A stretch of 64,000 nucleotides of DNA, from positions 29,683,636 to 29,747,635 of the forward strand of contig JACGWO010000002.1 in assembly GCA_034509735.1 (NCBI GenBank). Direction: 5' to 3'. Under the pieces are notes generated by a model. It was not told the origin of the DNA. It saw nothing but the letters and a program-made list of their open reading frames with translations, and made no database searches. This document shows positions 9,421 through 22,017 of the stretch, piece after piece; the first letter of the stretch is position 1, and the number at the start of each line of letters is the position of its first letter. Position numbers and translations under genes: made by a program. The DNA is from Sesamum alatum (taxonomy: Eukaryota; Streptophyta; Magnoliopsida; Lamiales; Pedaliaceae).

Positions 9421-11944
9421 CGAGGTGGGTTCTCCTACTTCATAACCTTCACCGATGACCATTCACGGTACGGTTATGTTTACCTGATGAGGTACAAGTC
9501 TGAAGCTCTTGAGAGGTTTAAAGAATTCAGGCTTGAAGTGGAGAACCAGACCAACTGCAAAATTAAAGTCCTACGGTCAGACCGAGGCGGTGAAATACCT
9601 TAGTGCCGAATTCCTAGATTATCTAAAAGAAAATGGTATAATATCGGAATGGACACCTCCCGGAACACCACAGTTAAATGGCGTCTCTGAAAGGAGGAAC
9701 CGAACCCTGTTGGACATGGTTCGGTCCATGATGAGTTTTACCAAATTGCCCTTATCGTTTTGGGGTTATGCATTAGAAACGGCAGCCAAGTTGTTGAATT
9801 TGGCGCCTACCAGTGCATTGACCCAAACGCCATATGAGATATGGCACGGCAAAGCCTGCGTCCTACAACTACTTGAAAGTGTGGGGTAGCCCCGCATACG
9901 TCAAGAGGTTAGTGGGAGATAAGCTAGAATCCAGGTCTAGCCTATGCAGGTTCGTTGGATACCCTAAAGAAACTGCGGGTTATTACTTTTATGACCCTTT
10001 GGAACAAAAGGTATTTGTTTCAAGGAATGCAGTATTCTTGGAGCAAGGCTTCCCGGAGGATATCCAACCTGATGAGCTGATCCTTGAGGAATCAAGTGAT
10101 GGAACTCAGCCATCAGAAATAGCCGCAGAAACCTCACCAAGAGGATTTAGGATTAACGCACGGAGGGCTGACCAACCTAGAGAAGTCCAACATGCTAGGC
10201 ATGAAGGACAACCTCAAGAAAGGCCAGTCCCGGCCCCTGAACCGCCGGCTCCGATACAGTCAGCGCCCACAGTCGCCACTGACGTTCCCGTCCTCCGTAG
10301 GTCCACTAGAGAATCCAGACCTCCAGTGAGATATGGGTTTCTAGGTGCGACCGATCTTCTGGATAACGATCCTAAGACATACGGGGAAGCGATGTCTGAC
10401 ATCGACTCCGGGAAATGGCTTGAGGCCATGAAGACCGAAATGGACTCCATGAGCGAGAACCAAGTTTGGAGACTTGTAGATCCACCGAAAGGTGTTAAGC
10501 CAGTGGGCTGTAAGTGGGTCTACAAGCGCAAACTCGGCGTTGATGGAGAAGTCACAACCTTTAAGGCTAGGCTTGTAGCCAAGGGATACACTCAACGACC
10601 CGGGGTTGATTTTGAGGATACCTACTCGCCAGTAGCCATGGCTAAGTCCATTCGGATCCTGCTTGCCATAGCAGCATGGTATGACTATGAAATATGGCAG
10701 ATGGACGTGAAAACGGCCTTCCTCAACGGTTTCGTTGAAGAAGAGATCTATATGGATCAGCTGGAGGGTTTCACGGTCACTGGAGAAGAACAGAAGGTCT
10801 GTCGTCTCCAGAAGTCCATCTATGGCCTCAAACAAGCATCCTGAAGTTGGAACATTCGATTTGATGAAGTAATACGGGGATATGACTTCATCAAAAACGA
10901 ATCCGACCCTTGTGTATACAAGAAGGTCAGTGGGAGCTCTATAGTGTTCCTAGTGCTTTACGTGGATGACATTCTGCTCATTGGTAATGACGTCAGAATG
11001 TTAGGAAACACAAAAGCATGGTTGTCAACCAAGTTTTCCATGAAGGACTTGGGTGAAGCCTCCTACATCCTAGGCATCCAGATTGTCAGGGACAGATCTA
11101 AAAGGATGTTAGGGCTCACCCAAAACTCGTATATGGAGAAAGTCCTAAAGAGATATCGAATGGACAACTCCAAACGAGGATTCCTTCCAATGAGGCATGG
11201 GATCAAGTTGTCCAAGAAACAGTCCCCGCAGACTGATGAGGAACTTGAAAAGATGAAAGTCATCCCCTATGCTTCTGCCGTAGGTAGCATCCAATATGCA
11301 GTCCATTGCACCAGGCCTGACATTGCATACGCTTTGAGCGTGACAAGCAGATATCAGTCCTGTGCAGGAGAGGCACATTGGAATGCCGTTAAGGGCATCC
11401 TTAAGTACCTTAGGAGGACTAAGGAAATGTTCTTGGTCTATGGCAATGGAGAACTAATTCTGGAAGGCTTTAGCGACGCTAGCTTCCAGTCTGATGACGA
11501 TGATGCCAAGTCTCAATCGAGGTATGTATTCAAACTCAACGGAGGAGTAGTGGCTTGGAAAAGTTCCAAGCAAGCAACCACTGCTGACTCCACTACTGAG
11601 GCTGAATACATAGCAGCTTCAGAAGCTGCTAAGGAAGCGGTTTGGATGAGAAACTACATCCAAGAGTGGGTGTGGTGCCTAGCATCGCCGAGCCTGTTGT
11701 CATCTTCTGTGATAACAACGGTGCAATAGCGCAAGCAAAGGAACCGAGATCTCATCACCATTCCAAACACATTCTTAGACGCTACCATCTTCTTAGAGAA
11801 ATGGTAGGAAGAGGTGACGTTCGGATGGACCGAGTCAACTCAGCAGACAACACAGCAGACCCGCTGACAAAGTCTATGTCGCAGAGTGCTCATACGCAAC
11901 ATCTTGAGAAGATGGGGATTAGGCATATGGGTGATTGGCTTTAA
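9421..11944 (+). pseudogene. Copia family-B pol, integrase core to RNase H, decayed
   Basis: The sequence starts abruptly inside integrase (GGFSYFITFTDDHSRYGY), keeps the core RSDRGGE, the C-terminal GVSERRNRTLLDMVRSMM, then reverse transcriptase with KARLVAKGYTQ, MDVKTAFLNG and LYVDD (about 10960-10970), and RNase H to MGDWL. Breaks against the related copy at 41029-43552: an inserted A near 9596, an inserted A near 9850, a CGA to TGA stop at 10842-10844 between RT motifs, and a lost base near 11668. Gag, protease, the integrase zinc region, leader and PBS (about 3.9 kb) are deleted exactly from the LTR end. The RT catalytic aspartates are still encoded. It cannot make a working polyprotein. 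Confidence 0.9.
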
Positions 11945-11960
11945 AGGTCAAGTGGGAGAA

Positions 11961-13948
11961 TGTTAGAATAGGTGACCATGTAAGCCAATTTTGGCGGGTA
12001 TATGTAACCTATGTCTAGAAAATTATAGGTGTTTTGATAAATCATTAATGAATAAAGAAGTGAATTTCATTTGGCATTACTTTGTTTGTGTTCACTTATA
12101 TCTGTTTTCTATATCTGTTCACTACGCAAACAAAGCCCACGGACTGAGAATCAATTTCGGGGACTGGGTCTACGCTTGGAGGTAGGTCCATGGAATCAGT
12201 CTTCCCGAATCAGTCCGGAAATCTCCAAGTCAAGGAATCCCGAAAATGGGTACCGGGATTCCATTTGAGACTTGCACTAAGCACCTGCTGTTGTGTTTCA
12301 TCGACGGGTGACGAGGGTCGTCTAAGCAGTGTTAGTGGGTTAGCATGCTAGGACGCAGCTGACTGAGGTGACTCGCGGGAACCGTCTTACGGAGGACCTT
12401 GAGTATGGTCAGCAAGGTATGACGTGTATTCCCGGTTCCAACGGTACAGGTCAAGTTCTTTGACTTGAGGAATTACTGAGTTTACCTGTACATCAGGGCT
12501 GTATCTTAGATATGGTGAGAGATTGCCAGAATTCTCTTTGGTAGTCATAAGCCATGTCTAGTGCAGTTCTGGTGTGCAAAGTGACAGTAGTTTCCAAGAA
12601 AGGATCTGTCTCCTGTCAATAGGTTTTGGCAGTTGAGTCTCATATATACTCTAGGTCTTGTCCCTAAAACTGTGGCCACAGTGACTGAACAGAAGGGAAG
12701 GATTCCCTTGCGGCGTTTAGTGAGGACAGACCGACACTTAGGTCCAAAATGGGTACCTGCATTTTCCGTGCCCTAGACTCTAAGTGATGAGACCGAAGAC
12801 AGAAGGACAAGTGTACTGTTAGAGCCTAAATGTTCATCCCTGAATATTTCACCTAGTCTCTAGTGCCATGGACCGTTGCTAGATGGCCACCCATGGTAAC
12901 GGAAGGATTCTAGGAATCCGACCAAGTCTAGCTGAAAGGTGAACCTAAAGAGTCACACACTATCCACACACATTTAGATATTTAATTAAGAATTAAATAT
13001 TGGAGTGAAGGAATGATTAAATTGGATTTAATCGGGTCCTTTATTTTTCTTGGAGAAATAATTCCTTCTATTAGATATAAGGAATTAAATTGATAAATTA
13101 GATTTATCAAAGGGATTTATTTAATGGGCTTAAATAATATTTATATTTAATTTTAGCCTCTTGGAAATATTTAAATAGGTTTTAAATATTCCATTAAATT
13201 AAATTAAATCAACGGTTGAGATCAATGGGAGAGATGGATGGCTAGGATTGTTTTGACCTAGTCAAAACACTACTTTGACTAGGACTTTGACTAGGTCAAA
13301 ATCCTAGTCAAATTAGAGTTCTTAAAAGAAGGAGTTTAAAGAGGATTAAACTCCTCTTCTATATAAACCCCTAGCATCCTACAAGTTGAAGGATGATGAA
13401 ATTCCAACACACACAACACACACACACACTCGGCTCTCTCTCCCTCCATCTCGTCCGCCCTCTCTCTCTCTCACACTCCAAGAAATTATTTTCTTTGTTC
13501 TCTTGTTCTTGGAACATTAGAACTTGATGAATCAATACCGTTAATTCATAACGTGTTGTTGATTCATCCACTCCAACATATTAACTTGTTCGTTGCTAGC
13601 ACGACGTGCAAGATACGTGGGTGGATCGTGTGTCACGATTTGGAGGGTCTCAAGAACGAGATCTTGGTGCAAAACGGGGAACAACGCGTGTAGCCGTTGA
13701 AGACGAAAACGACAACGGGTAGGTCTCGTTTATTGTTTTCGTCCCTTTTAATCTTCTACCCTATGGCCTCCATGATTCTTTTATGTGATTTATTCATGAG
13801 ATACACCGAACACCCGGGAAATTTCAAAGGCACACCCTTTGAAACGTGTTTTAATTCAAAAGCATGTTTAAATTCCGCATTTATTTTTTTAATTATACCG
13901 CGCTTCCGCATTCGCGCTTTTCCCGGGACGATCCACAATTCCTTTTCA
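11961..13948 (+). mobile_element. LTR, family B (second of two tandem)
   Basis: It starts TGTTAGAATAGG after the polypurine tract and ends ATTCCTTTTCA; 1988 bp, nearly identical to 7444-9420. W-box cluster about 13253-13311, TATATAAA at 13360-13367. It is followed at 13949 by AAGGG and the interior of a family-A LTR, which fits a B element having inserted inside the 5' LTR of the A element that follows (the presumed target copy AAGGG is on this side only). Confidence 0.93.
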
Positions 13949-14063
13949 AAGGGTACACCCCTTGGGATTCGCGTATTTTGAATTTGATTTAAATTTACGC
14001 AATTTCTCGCTTTTCTGTCTTCCGCTCCCGCTCCCGCTCCCGGGCGGATCCGCTTGTCCTTCA
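13949..14063 (+). mobile_element. 3' stub of the 5' LTR of a family-A element
   Basis: These 115 bp match the last part of the family-A LTRs (for example 21563-21671) from AAGGGTACACCCC through CGGGCGGATCCG to TTGTCCTTCA, and are followed by the PBS. The rest of the 5' LTR has been lost, or separated by the B insertion on its left. The CTCCCG unit is repeated here compared with other copies. Confidence 0.9.
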
Positions 14064-14065
14064 AG

Positions 14066-14077
14066 TGGTATCAGAGC
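14066..14077 (+). other. Primer-binding site, family-A element (copy A2)
   Basis: TGGTATCAGAGC, complementary to the initiator-Met tRNA 3' end, begins two bases after the LTR stub. The following bases (CCCGGTTCGATGTA) are complementary to the U5 segment of the A LTR, see findings. Confidence 0.93.
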
Positions 14078-15933
14078 CCGGTTCGATGTAAGGGGCATAG
14101 ATCTATGTGTTTGGCATGATCTACTTGCTTTTAAATGGCTTTATTCGCATGTTAGATTACATAAATATATGAATAATATGATGATTCAATTGTTTAGATT
14201 TAATGGACTTTTGGCATGCTTAATTTTGTTAGATTGGATCTAAAATTGCATGCTTATTTTCAGAATAATATTAATGTTATTGTGCTGAAACAGTTTTGAA
14301 CACAAAAAAAAAAAAAAAAAAGAAAATTTTGTTGGGCCGGCAGTGGCCGCGCGCAGGCGCACGCACAGGGGCGCGCGCGCGCGCTGTGCGCAGCCGGCCG
14401 CTGCTGGCCGAGGGCCAGCGCGCGCGCGCGCAGGGCGCGCAGGCTTGCTACCTGCGCGCGCGCGCGCTGCCCTGTGCGCGCGGGCGGGCGGCCAGCACAA
14501 CGGCTGGGCCGTTTTGTGCCGTTTTTCGACTTTTTCCGGAAAATTCAATTTTTTGTATTTTCTGCACAGTATTCTGAAAATATGTTAATTTTGTATTTTT
14601 GATTTTGGGATAATTGGATTATTCCTTGAATTAAATTTGCTTAATTAATTTGGGATTAATACATGCATTGGATGCATTGTTTAAAATGTCCATTAAATTT
14701 AAAAATTTGAATTTTGCATATTATTTGTATATTTATGCTTTTGTGATGTTGGACATCACTTGGGTATTTGGAATATCCATTGGTTATTTATGCATGATTA
14801 TTTGGAATAATTATGTTATGTGAGTTGATGGAATCAACATGGGATGATCACAAAGCCCTAGACCTTGTGTATGGATGAATGAATGTTTATTTATTTTCTG
14901 TTGGGTGGGGCCTGCGTGCCTCTTGTTTTTGGGACTATTATCTCCCGTATTTTCAGCCTCATGATGTTAAGGCTTGTTTTCCTTATTACCAATGTATTAC
15001 TTTCAGTTGTAAGGAGAGTAGATAGGATTGGTGAGGTTTTACTTTTAACAAGCAATTGGAGTCGGAGACCCCAAGGAGGAGCATCAAGGCGTGAAACAAG
15101 AAGCACTTCAAGGCCCATTGGAATGACAATGGGTTTTATTATTATTGTAATAATTTAGGACCACCCTAGACAGACCCATAGACTCACTGCGGGCTCAGTG
15201 GGTCGCATAGGTTGGGCTTGTGATCATCCTAACAGGGGTATGCTATGTTTTCTGCATGCGGCGTATTTATTTATCGCTTTAAATATTGGATATTTATGCA
15301 TGCTAAAACACAATAATGTGATGAGGTCTCGGTCATACACAAACTCTCATTTGGTTGGACCAAATTAAATATTAGGCCCAGAACAGACTTGGATCAAAAT
15401 GGTATTTTGGTCTGTCCGAGCCTTCCATCCACAGCAATGTGGTGAGGAAGCTACCACTACCCAAGTGTGGTCTCACGAGTCGTGGCACACTTGGACTAGG
15501 GGAAAGCTGCACTATTGTTGTGAACAAAAAGACTGCGCTCGTTGTTTCCCTGTCTCACGAGTCGTGGGGGGCGACAGTTTGAGGTATGATTTGGTTGATG
15601 GATCGGGCCTAACACTGAGTAACATGGTTCGCTTGGAGTCCTCGGAACCATGCGAATAGGTAAGGCAAAATATCTTGGGAATCTCATTGGATGAGAATGA
15701 TATTGGATATCTCCCACAAGGTCTTCTTCATGTGAATCGTAAAAGCGGGGCATGGAGATTACGCTTGTAGATCCCAAGCCCACTAGGAAATGGTTCCCGA
15801 AACTCCGCTTGAGAGTGGCGGACTTTCGTATAAATAGTGGGAGGGTTAAAGACTAAAAGACCAAGTCTTCAACTTGAACAATAATATTACCATCATCTGC
15901 TAATTTCTGCTTTACATTTTCAATAATGTAGAT
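14078..15933 (+). other. Untranslated leader of family-A element A2
   Basis: This is about 1.86 kb without a credible gene. It holds an A-tract (about 14300-14318), a roughly 190-bp GC-rich and CpG-dense island (about 14335-14525), an AT-rich stretch with GGATNATT-like repeats, and two copies of the interrupted palindrome CACGAGTCGTG at 15474-15484 and 15556-15566. The minus-strand copy at 54614-56434 has the same layout. The long frames across the GC island are composition artefacts. A role in RNA packaging or dimerisation is inferred only. Confidence 0.75.
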
Positions 15934-18900
15934 ATGTCTAAGAACCCGTTAACCATGATTCTTGAGACTAACAAATTCAACGGAACGAACTACTCGGACT
16001 GGCTGAGAAACCTGAGGATTGTCCTCGATTTCGAGAACCAAGGCTACGTCTTGGACGAGCCGCCACCGAGCGACTTACCGGAGGGGTCCACGCCTGAAGA
16101 ACGTTTGACGTTCGAGAAATGGCATGAGGACAACCGGAAAGTACGCAGTATCATACTGGCTTCGATGTCTAACGACATCCAGAAGCAGTATTAAAGGCTG
16201 GACAATGTCTCCGCCATAATGCTCCGCATGAACGAGGTTTATGCGGTTCCGGATAGGCATATTAGATATGCCGCCACAAAAGCATTCTTTGGCACCAAGC
16301 TTGCTGAAGGAGCGTCTGTACAAAGTCATGGAGTCAAGATGCTCTCCCTAGTGGAGAAACTCGAGGACCTTAAAGCTGGGCTTAACAATGACACGTACAT
16401 TGACGTGATCCTCCAGTCGCTTCCTCCATCCTATGACCCGTTTGTTGTAAACTACAACATGAACGGACTTGAGAAGTCTATTCATGAGTTGATCAACATG
16501 CTGGTCCAATACGAGGCAACGACCCACAAGTCGGCGCCGGCGGTATTGATAGGAGAGGCTTCAACCTCCAAGGCGAATGGCAAGAGGGCCGGACGCTGGA
16601 AGAGGAAGAAGGGCAAAGGGAAGACGGTTGTGGCCCCTGCTCACGCTCCGGGCGTCCTTGTTGCTCCGGTTGGACCGAGCAAAGGGAAAGGAAAGGCCCG
16701 TGGTTCTCAGCGGTCCAAGGAAAATGATGTCTGCATACATTGCCAAGGGAAAGGGTATTGGAAGAGGGAGAGCCCACAACTCCTCTCCAACCCAGGTGTG
16801 TTTGTGGTTGAAGTTAATATGATTACTAATTCTGCTTCATGGGTATTGGATACCGGGTGTGGTGCTCACATCTGCAATGATTTGCAGGCACTGCAAAGAA
16901 GCAGAAGGCTAACCAAGGATGAGATGATCCTGAGGCTAGGCGATGGCAAGGCCGTTGCTGCGGAGGCCGTAGGATCACTAGAGTTAGCCATTAGTAGTCA
17001 TGTTAGGATTGTATTGAACGACTGTTTCTATGTACCTAGCATGATTAAAAACATTGTTTCCATCCCGGTCCTTGATAAGGAGGGATATGAATTTACCATC
17101 AATAAAAACGGTTTTTCATTGTCAAAGATGGTATTTCTCATTTGCTTGGTACATTAGTCAACGGTCTGTACATACTTCAACAGTCTAATTGGATTATGAC
17201 TGCAGAACACAAACGAAAACGTGATGATCATAATAACGCACAGATATGGCATGCGAGGTTAGGTCATATCTCTAAAGATAGGATAAGAAGGTTGGTGGAC
17301 TCAAAGAGTCTAGAAATAGACGATTTGGACAACCTACCGACCTGCGAATCCTGTCTAAAGGGAAAGATGACCAAGAAACCCTTTGTTGGACAAAGTACGC
17401 TAGCCAGTGGTCTGTTGGATTTGATCCATACAGATGTCTGTGGTCCACTAAAATACTCAGGCTAGAGGTGGGTACTCGTACTTCATAACCTTTACCGATG
17501 ATCACTCACGGTATGGTTATGTTTACCTGATGAGGTACAAGTCTGAAGCCTTTGGAAGGTTTAAGGAATACAGACTTGAAGTAGAGAACCAAACCGGTCG
17601 AAAGATCAAAGCCCTTCGGTCGGACAGAGGTAGAGAGTATTTGAGTGGTGAGTTTACTGATTATCTAAAAGAGAATGGGATTCTCTCTCAGTGGACCCCT
17701 CCTAGAACACCGCAGCTTAATGGTGTGTCTGAAAGGAGGGATCGAACCTTGTTGGACATGGTCCGATCCATGATGAGTTTTACCGAACTACCCCTTTCCT
17801 TCTGGGGATACGCTCTTGAGACGGCGGCCAAAGTTTTGAACTTGGCGCCATCTAAAAGGGTATCCCAGACGCCATATGAGATATGGCATGGCAAGCCTGC
17901 CTCCTACAAATACTTGAAAGTGTGGGGTTGCCCCGCATATGTCAAGAGATTAGTGGGAGATAAACTGGACTCGAGGTCTAGTTTATGTAGGTTCACCGAC
18001 TATCCGAAAGAAACTGCGGGTATTATTTCTATGATCCCTCCGAGCAAAAGGTTTTTGTCTCGCGAAACGCAGTGTTCTTGGAAAAAGGTTTTCCATCGGA
18101 TAGTCGGCGCGATGAGGTACTCCTTGACGAATCAAGTGAGGTACCCCATGAGGCGGCAGTGACATCTGAGCCAGTGGTTCCCACTGATATTGTTCCAGTC
18201 CTCCGTAGGTCGGCCAGAGTATCCCATGCACCTGATAGGTATGGATTTCTGGGCCTGACCGGTCAGTTGGATAATGATCCAAAGACGTACGGAGAAGCGA
18301 TGTCGGACATCGATTCGGACAAGTGGCTTGAGGCCATGAAATCCGAGATGGACTCGATGGGTACAAACAAGGTTTGGACCCTAGCAGATCCACCAAAAGG
18401 GGTTAAACCCGAAGCTGGAACATACGTTTTGATGAAGTCATACGGGGATATGATTCATCAAGAACGAGTCCGATCCTTGTGTATACAAGAAGATCAGTGG
18501 GAGCTCAGTTGCGTTTCTGGCGCTTTACGTGGATGACATCTTGCTCATTGGGAATGATGCTAAGATGTTGGGTACCACTAAAGCTTGATTGTCAACGCAA
18601 TTCTCCATGACGGATATGGGCGAAGCATCCTACATCCTTGGCATCAAGATCTACAAGGATAGATCTAGAAGGATGTTAGGAATGGCGCAGTCCTCGTATA
18701 TGAGGCACGAAATTATGTTATCCAAGAAGCAGTCTCCTAAGACTGATGGGGAGCTTAAAAGGATGTTGGACATCCCCTATGCTTCAGTCGTACGCAGCAT
18801 ACAGTATCCTGTTCAGTGCACTAGACCTGATGTGGCTTTCGCTTTGAGCGTAACTAGCCGATATCACTGGAGTGCAGTCAAGACTATCCTGAAGTACCTG

Positions 18901-19429
18901 AAAAAGGACTAAGGACATGTTCTTGATCTACGGCGGTAGAGAGTTGATACTGGAAGGCTATAGCGACGCTAGCTTCCAGTCGGATGACGATGATGCCAAC
19001 TCTCAGTATGGTTTTGTATTTAGACTAAATGGCGTGGTTACTTGGAAGGGTTCCAAGCAAGATACCACGGCGTACTCCACCATAGAGTTTTTAATACATA
19101 GCGGCTTTGGAAGCTGCTAAGGAGTGGTTTGGTTGATGAGCTACATCCAAGGGTTGGATGTAGTACCTAGCATTGCTAAGCCTGTAATTATCTTTTATGA
19201 TAACAAAGGGGCGATAGCGCTAGCAAAGGAACCGAGATCTCATCACGATCCAAGCATATTCTTAGACGCTACCATCTCTCAGAGAGATGGATAGCAGGAG
19301 TGACGTTCGGTTGGACCGAGTCACCTCCGCAGAAAACATAGCAGATCCACTTGCTAAGCCCATGTCGCAAGTTGCCCATACTCACCATTTGAATAAGAGG
19401 TTCGAGGTCAATGGGTGATTGGCTTTTAG
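15934..19429 (+). pseudogene. Copia family-A gag-pol, decayed and lacking the RT core (A2)
   Basis: The start is MSKNPL at 15934, as in the other copies. Domain order: gag (FNGTNYSDWLRNLRIVL), a zinc knuckle degraded to CIHCQGKGYWKRES (His to Tyr, last Cys to Ser), protease WVLDTGCGAHICND, integrase HHCC region (WHARLGH, CESC) and core, then RT and RNase H remnants. Breaks: TAA at 16192-16194, frame changes near 17130 and 17455, further shifts downstream near 18020-18120, and family-wide losses: about 340 nt of RT at the junction near 18410/18411 (removing the AFLNG catalytic motif), plus in-frame gaps of about 19 and 7 codons before and in RNase H. The LYVDD motif survives near 18527. Non-functional, and probably non-autonomous even before decay. 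Confidence 0.9.
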
Positions 19430-19443
19430 GTCAAGTGGGAGAT

Positions 19444-21671
19444 TGTTGGAATAGGTGACCAGAAAGCCAATAGGTTTGGCAATTTGTAACCTATCCGACA
19501 ACTTGATGTGAATGTAATATTATTATGTGATGAATAAGATGAGTGTTCGTCACCAATGGTACCTTCTTTGTTGCGCTCATCTTACATTTGTTAAAATGGT
19601 GTTTAACTTATATCGCAACAAAGCCCACAGACCATGGATAACAACTCGTGCAGTTGGGCCACGCATTGGATGGTGGTCATGAAACCAACTGATTAGGAGT
19701 TGGGTCTGAAACGTTCCAAGTCGAGGACCTCGAGACAGGGCATCGAGAGTCCGATTGAGACTTGCATCAAGAGTCGTGTTCATTGGATGAGTGCCGTGTT
19801 TCATCGGCGACAGGCGTGGGACGCCTACACGGTCTTGATGGGTTGGTCGACTGGGGTCGAGCCGACTGGACTGACTCGCGGGGATCATCATATGGAAGCC
19901 TTGGAGGCTTGGTCGGTATGATTGGATTCCCCGGTTCCGATAGTACGGGAGTAATCCTCAGACTTGAGGAATCATGGCAGTCACGTGCACAGGACGGCTG
20001 TATCTTGGATCTAGCGAGAGGTGATCATTTTGTAAGATGATCATTATAAGCCTTGTCCAGTGCAGTCAGAATGTGTAGCGAGGACGGTGGATTCCAAGAA
20101 GAGGATCCGTCCCCTGTCAGTATGTGACAGAGGTATCTCCTATGCACTCGAAGACACGTTCATGTTGTTTGAAGCTGTGGCCACAGTGGTTGGTCGAACA
20201 GGGAATGGTTTCCTGTGTCGACGCAATGAAGCATACGTGGTCTCGAGTATTAAGCATAGATGCCTAGTCAAGGATGGGAACCGACGCCCAATTCCATACC
20301 CTAGACTAAGGCCGGGAGACGGTAGACGGAAGGATCGTACCCGTGCGGAATCGGCGCCTAAATGTTCACGCCAATTCACCTAGTCTCTAGTGCCATGGAC
20401 CGTTGCTAGACGGCCACCCATGGTAACGGGCCCTTGTGGCACACGGGCCCAAGTCTAGCTGAGGGTGAACCTAAAGGGTCACACACAAATCACCGAGGAG
20501 GTTGAGAGATCGACTTGGAGTCAATCTCGAAGGATAAAATAAGTAATTGGATTACTTGTAGGGAAAGTCCATTGGATGGACGGGCCGATATTGTATCGGG
20601 CTTTCATTTAATCGGTAAATTGGATTTTCGATTAAATATGGAAAGTTGAGACGTTGAGACGTTGGATCTTTTAATTTGATTAAAAGATCAACGGAAATAA
20701 TTTAAGTGGACATTAAATTGGATTTAATATTGGGATCGTCGTAATTGGATTACGATAAAAACCGGTTCGTTAAATTATACCCGAGAGGAGAAATAATTCC
20801 TAATTTGGAATAGGAAGAAGTTGGACTTCTTCCCTTAATTAGATATGGCCGACATGCTCCCTTGGAGGAAGCAAAATCAGCCATGTTTCATGCTAGGTGG
20901 TATGTTGACTTGTCTCTTTTTGAAAGAGACAAATCAACTCCAATCAAGCTCTTCCCTTTTGGTATGATTTGATCATACCATAAATTTATGTAGGCTTGAT
21001 TGAAGAATTGATGGTGATTGATTGGAATGAATCTAGACATCCTTGGATGAACCTAGACACATTCCAATAATCACATTAATTATGTATATATATTAGAATA
21101 TACAACACCAAGCATAAGTGATTGATTATTCATCTTTTTCTAAAAAAAAGAGAAGACAAAAATCCTCTCCTCTCTCTCAAAATTTCGTGCTCCCTCCCTC
21201 TCTTACAATTGTGTTCTTCACATGATTTTGAATCAAGAAGAAGAACAAAGTAAGTTTAAGAGAACACTAATTCATAGTGTTCTTCTCTTAAACCGATTCC
21301 TTCCTAAACCCGTTCTTTTCTAGCAAGAAGAACGTGTGTTTCTTCCAGTGTGGTGTGGATCACCTTTGAAGAATCCATACGTTTGGATTTCGTGAGCATT
21401 CCGGAGAAGGAACAACGCTAGTAGCCGGGAGCATACGCTAAACAATCAAAGGTAACGGTTTATTACGCTTTGATTGATTTCATTTGTATATCTATGCCCT
21501 ATGTGTTTAAATATATGTTTTAATATTTACACATCCTACATCGAACGCCCGGTTGAGCACCCAAGGGTACACCCCTTGGGATTCGCGTATTTTGAATTTG
21601 ATTTAAATTTACGCATTTTCTCGCTTTTCTCGCTTCCGCTCGCGCTCCCGGGCGGATCCGATTGTCCTTCA
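19444..21671 (+). mobile_element. 3' LTR of family-A element A2
   Basis: It starts TGTTGGAATAGG after a polypurine tract (AAGTGGGAGAT) and ends TTGTCCTTCA; 2228 bp. It is followed by ACCCG (21672-21676), the same target copy seen beside the solo LTR at 2166-4371, and by the same piece of B-type LTR. So this locus and 2166-4376 descend from one insertion event. It has the same internal landmarks as the solo LTR; the U5 hairpin CCCAAGGG-TACAC-CCCTTGGG is perfect at 21560-21580. Confidence 0.93.
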
Positions 21672-22017
21672 ACCCGTCGATGAAACACGACAGCAGATGC
21701 TTAGTACAAGTCTCAAAGGGAATCTCAGTGCCCATTTTCGAGATTTCTTGACATGGAGATTTCCAGACTGATTCGGCGGAACTAATTTCATGGACCTACC
21801 TCCAAGCGTAGTCCCAGTCCCCAAAATGTAATTTCAGTCTGTGGGCTTTGTTTGTGTAGCGAACAGTTATAAAAACGATAAAGCGAACACAAACAAAGTA
21901 TGCGCCAAATGAATTTCACTTTCTTATTCATCAAGGTTTTATTAAAACTTCGAAATTTTTCAGATATAGGTTACAATTCGCCTACCAAGATTGGCTACAT
22001 GGTCACCTATTCTAACA
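21672..22017 (-). mobile_element. Fragment of a B0-type LTR (U3 start), duplicate of 4372-4717
   Basis: The minus strand starts TGTTAGAATAGG at 22017 and runs 341 bp to the ACCCG target copy, exactly as at 4377-4717. The rest of this LTR and its element are absent here because the left side of the family-A insertion has been replaced by tandem B sequence. Confidence 0.9.

Noticed and set aside
14066..14077. tRNA-like sequence TGGTATCAGAGC at several places
   Set aside because: Only the 3' end complement of tRNA-iMet is present, always at an LTR inner edge. It is a primer-binding site, not a tRNA gene.
15474..15566. Spaced repeats that might suggest a CRISPR-like array
   Set aside because: Only two short palindromes per element, in a plant retrotransposon leader; no array, no cas genes, and the setting is eukaryotic.
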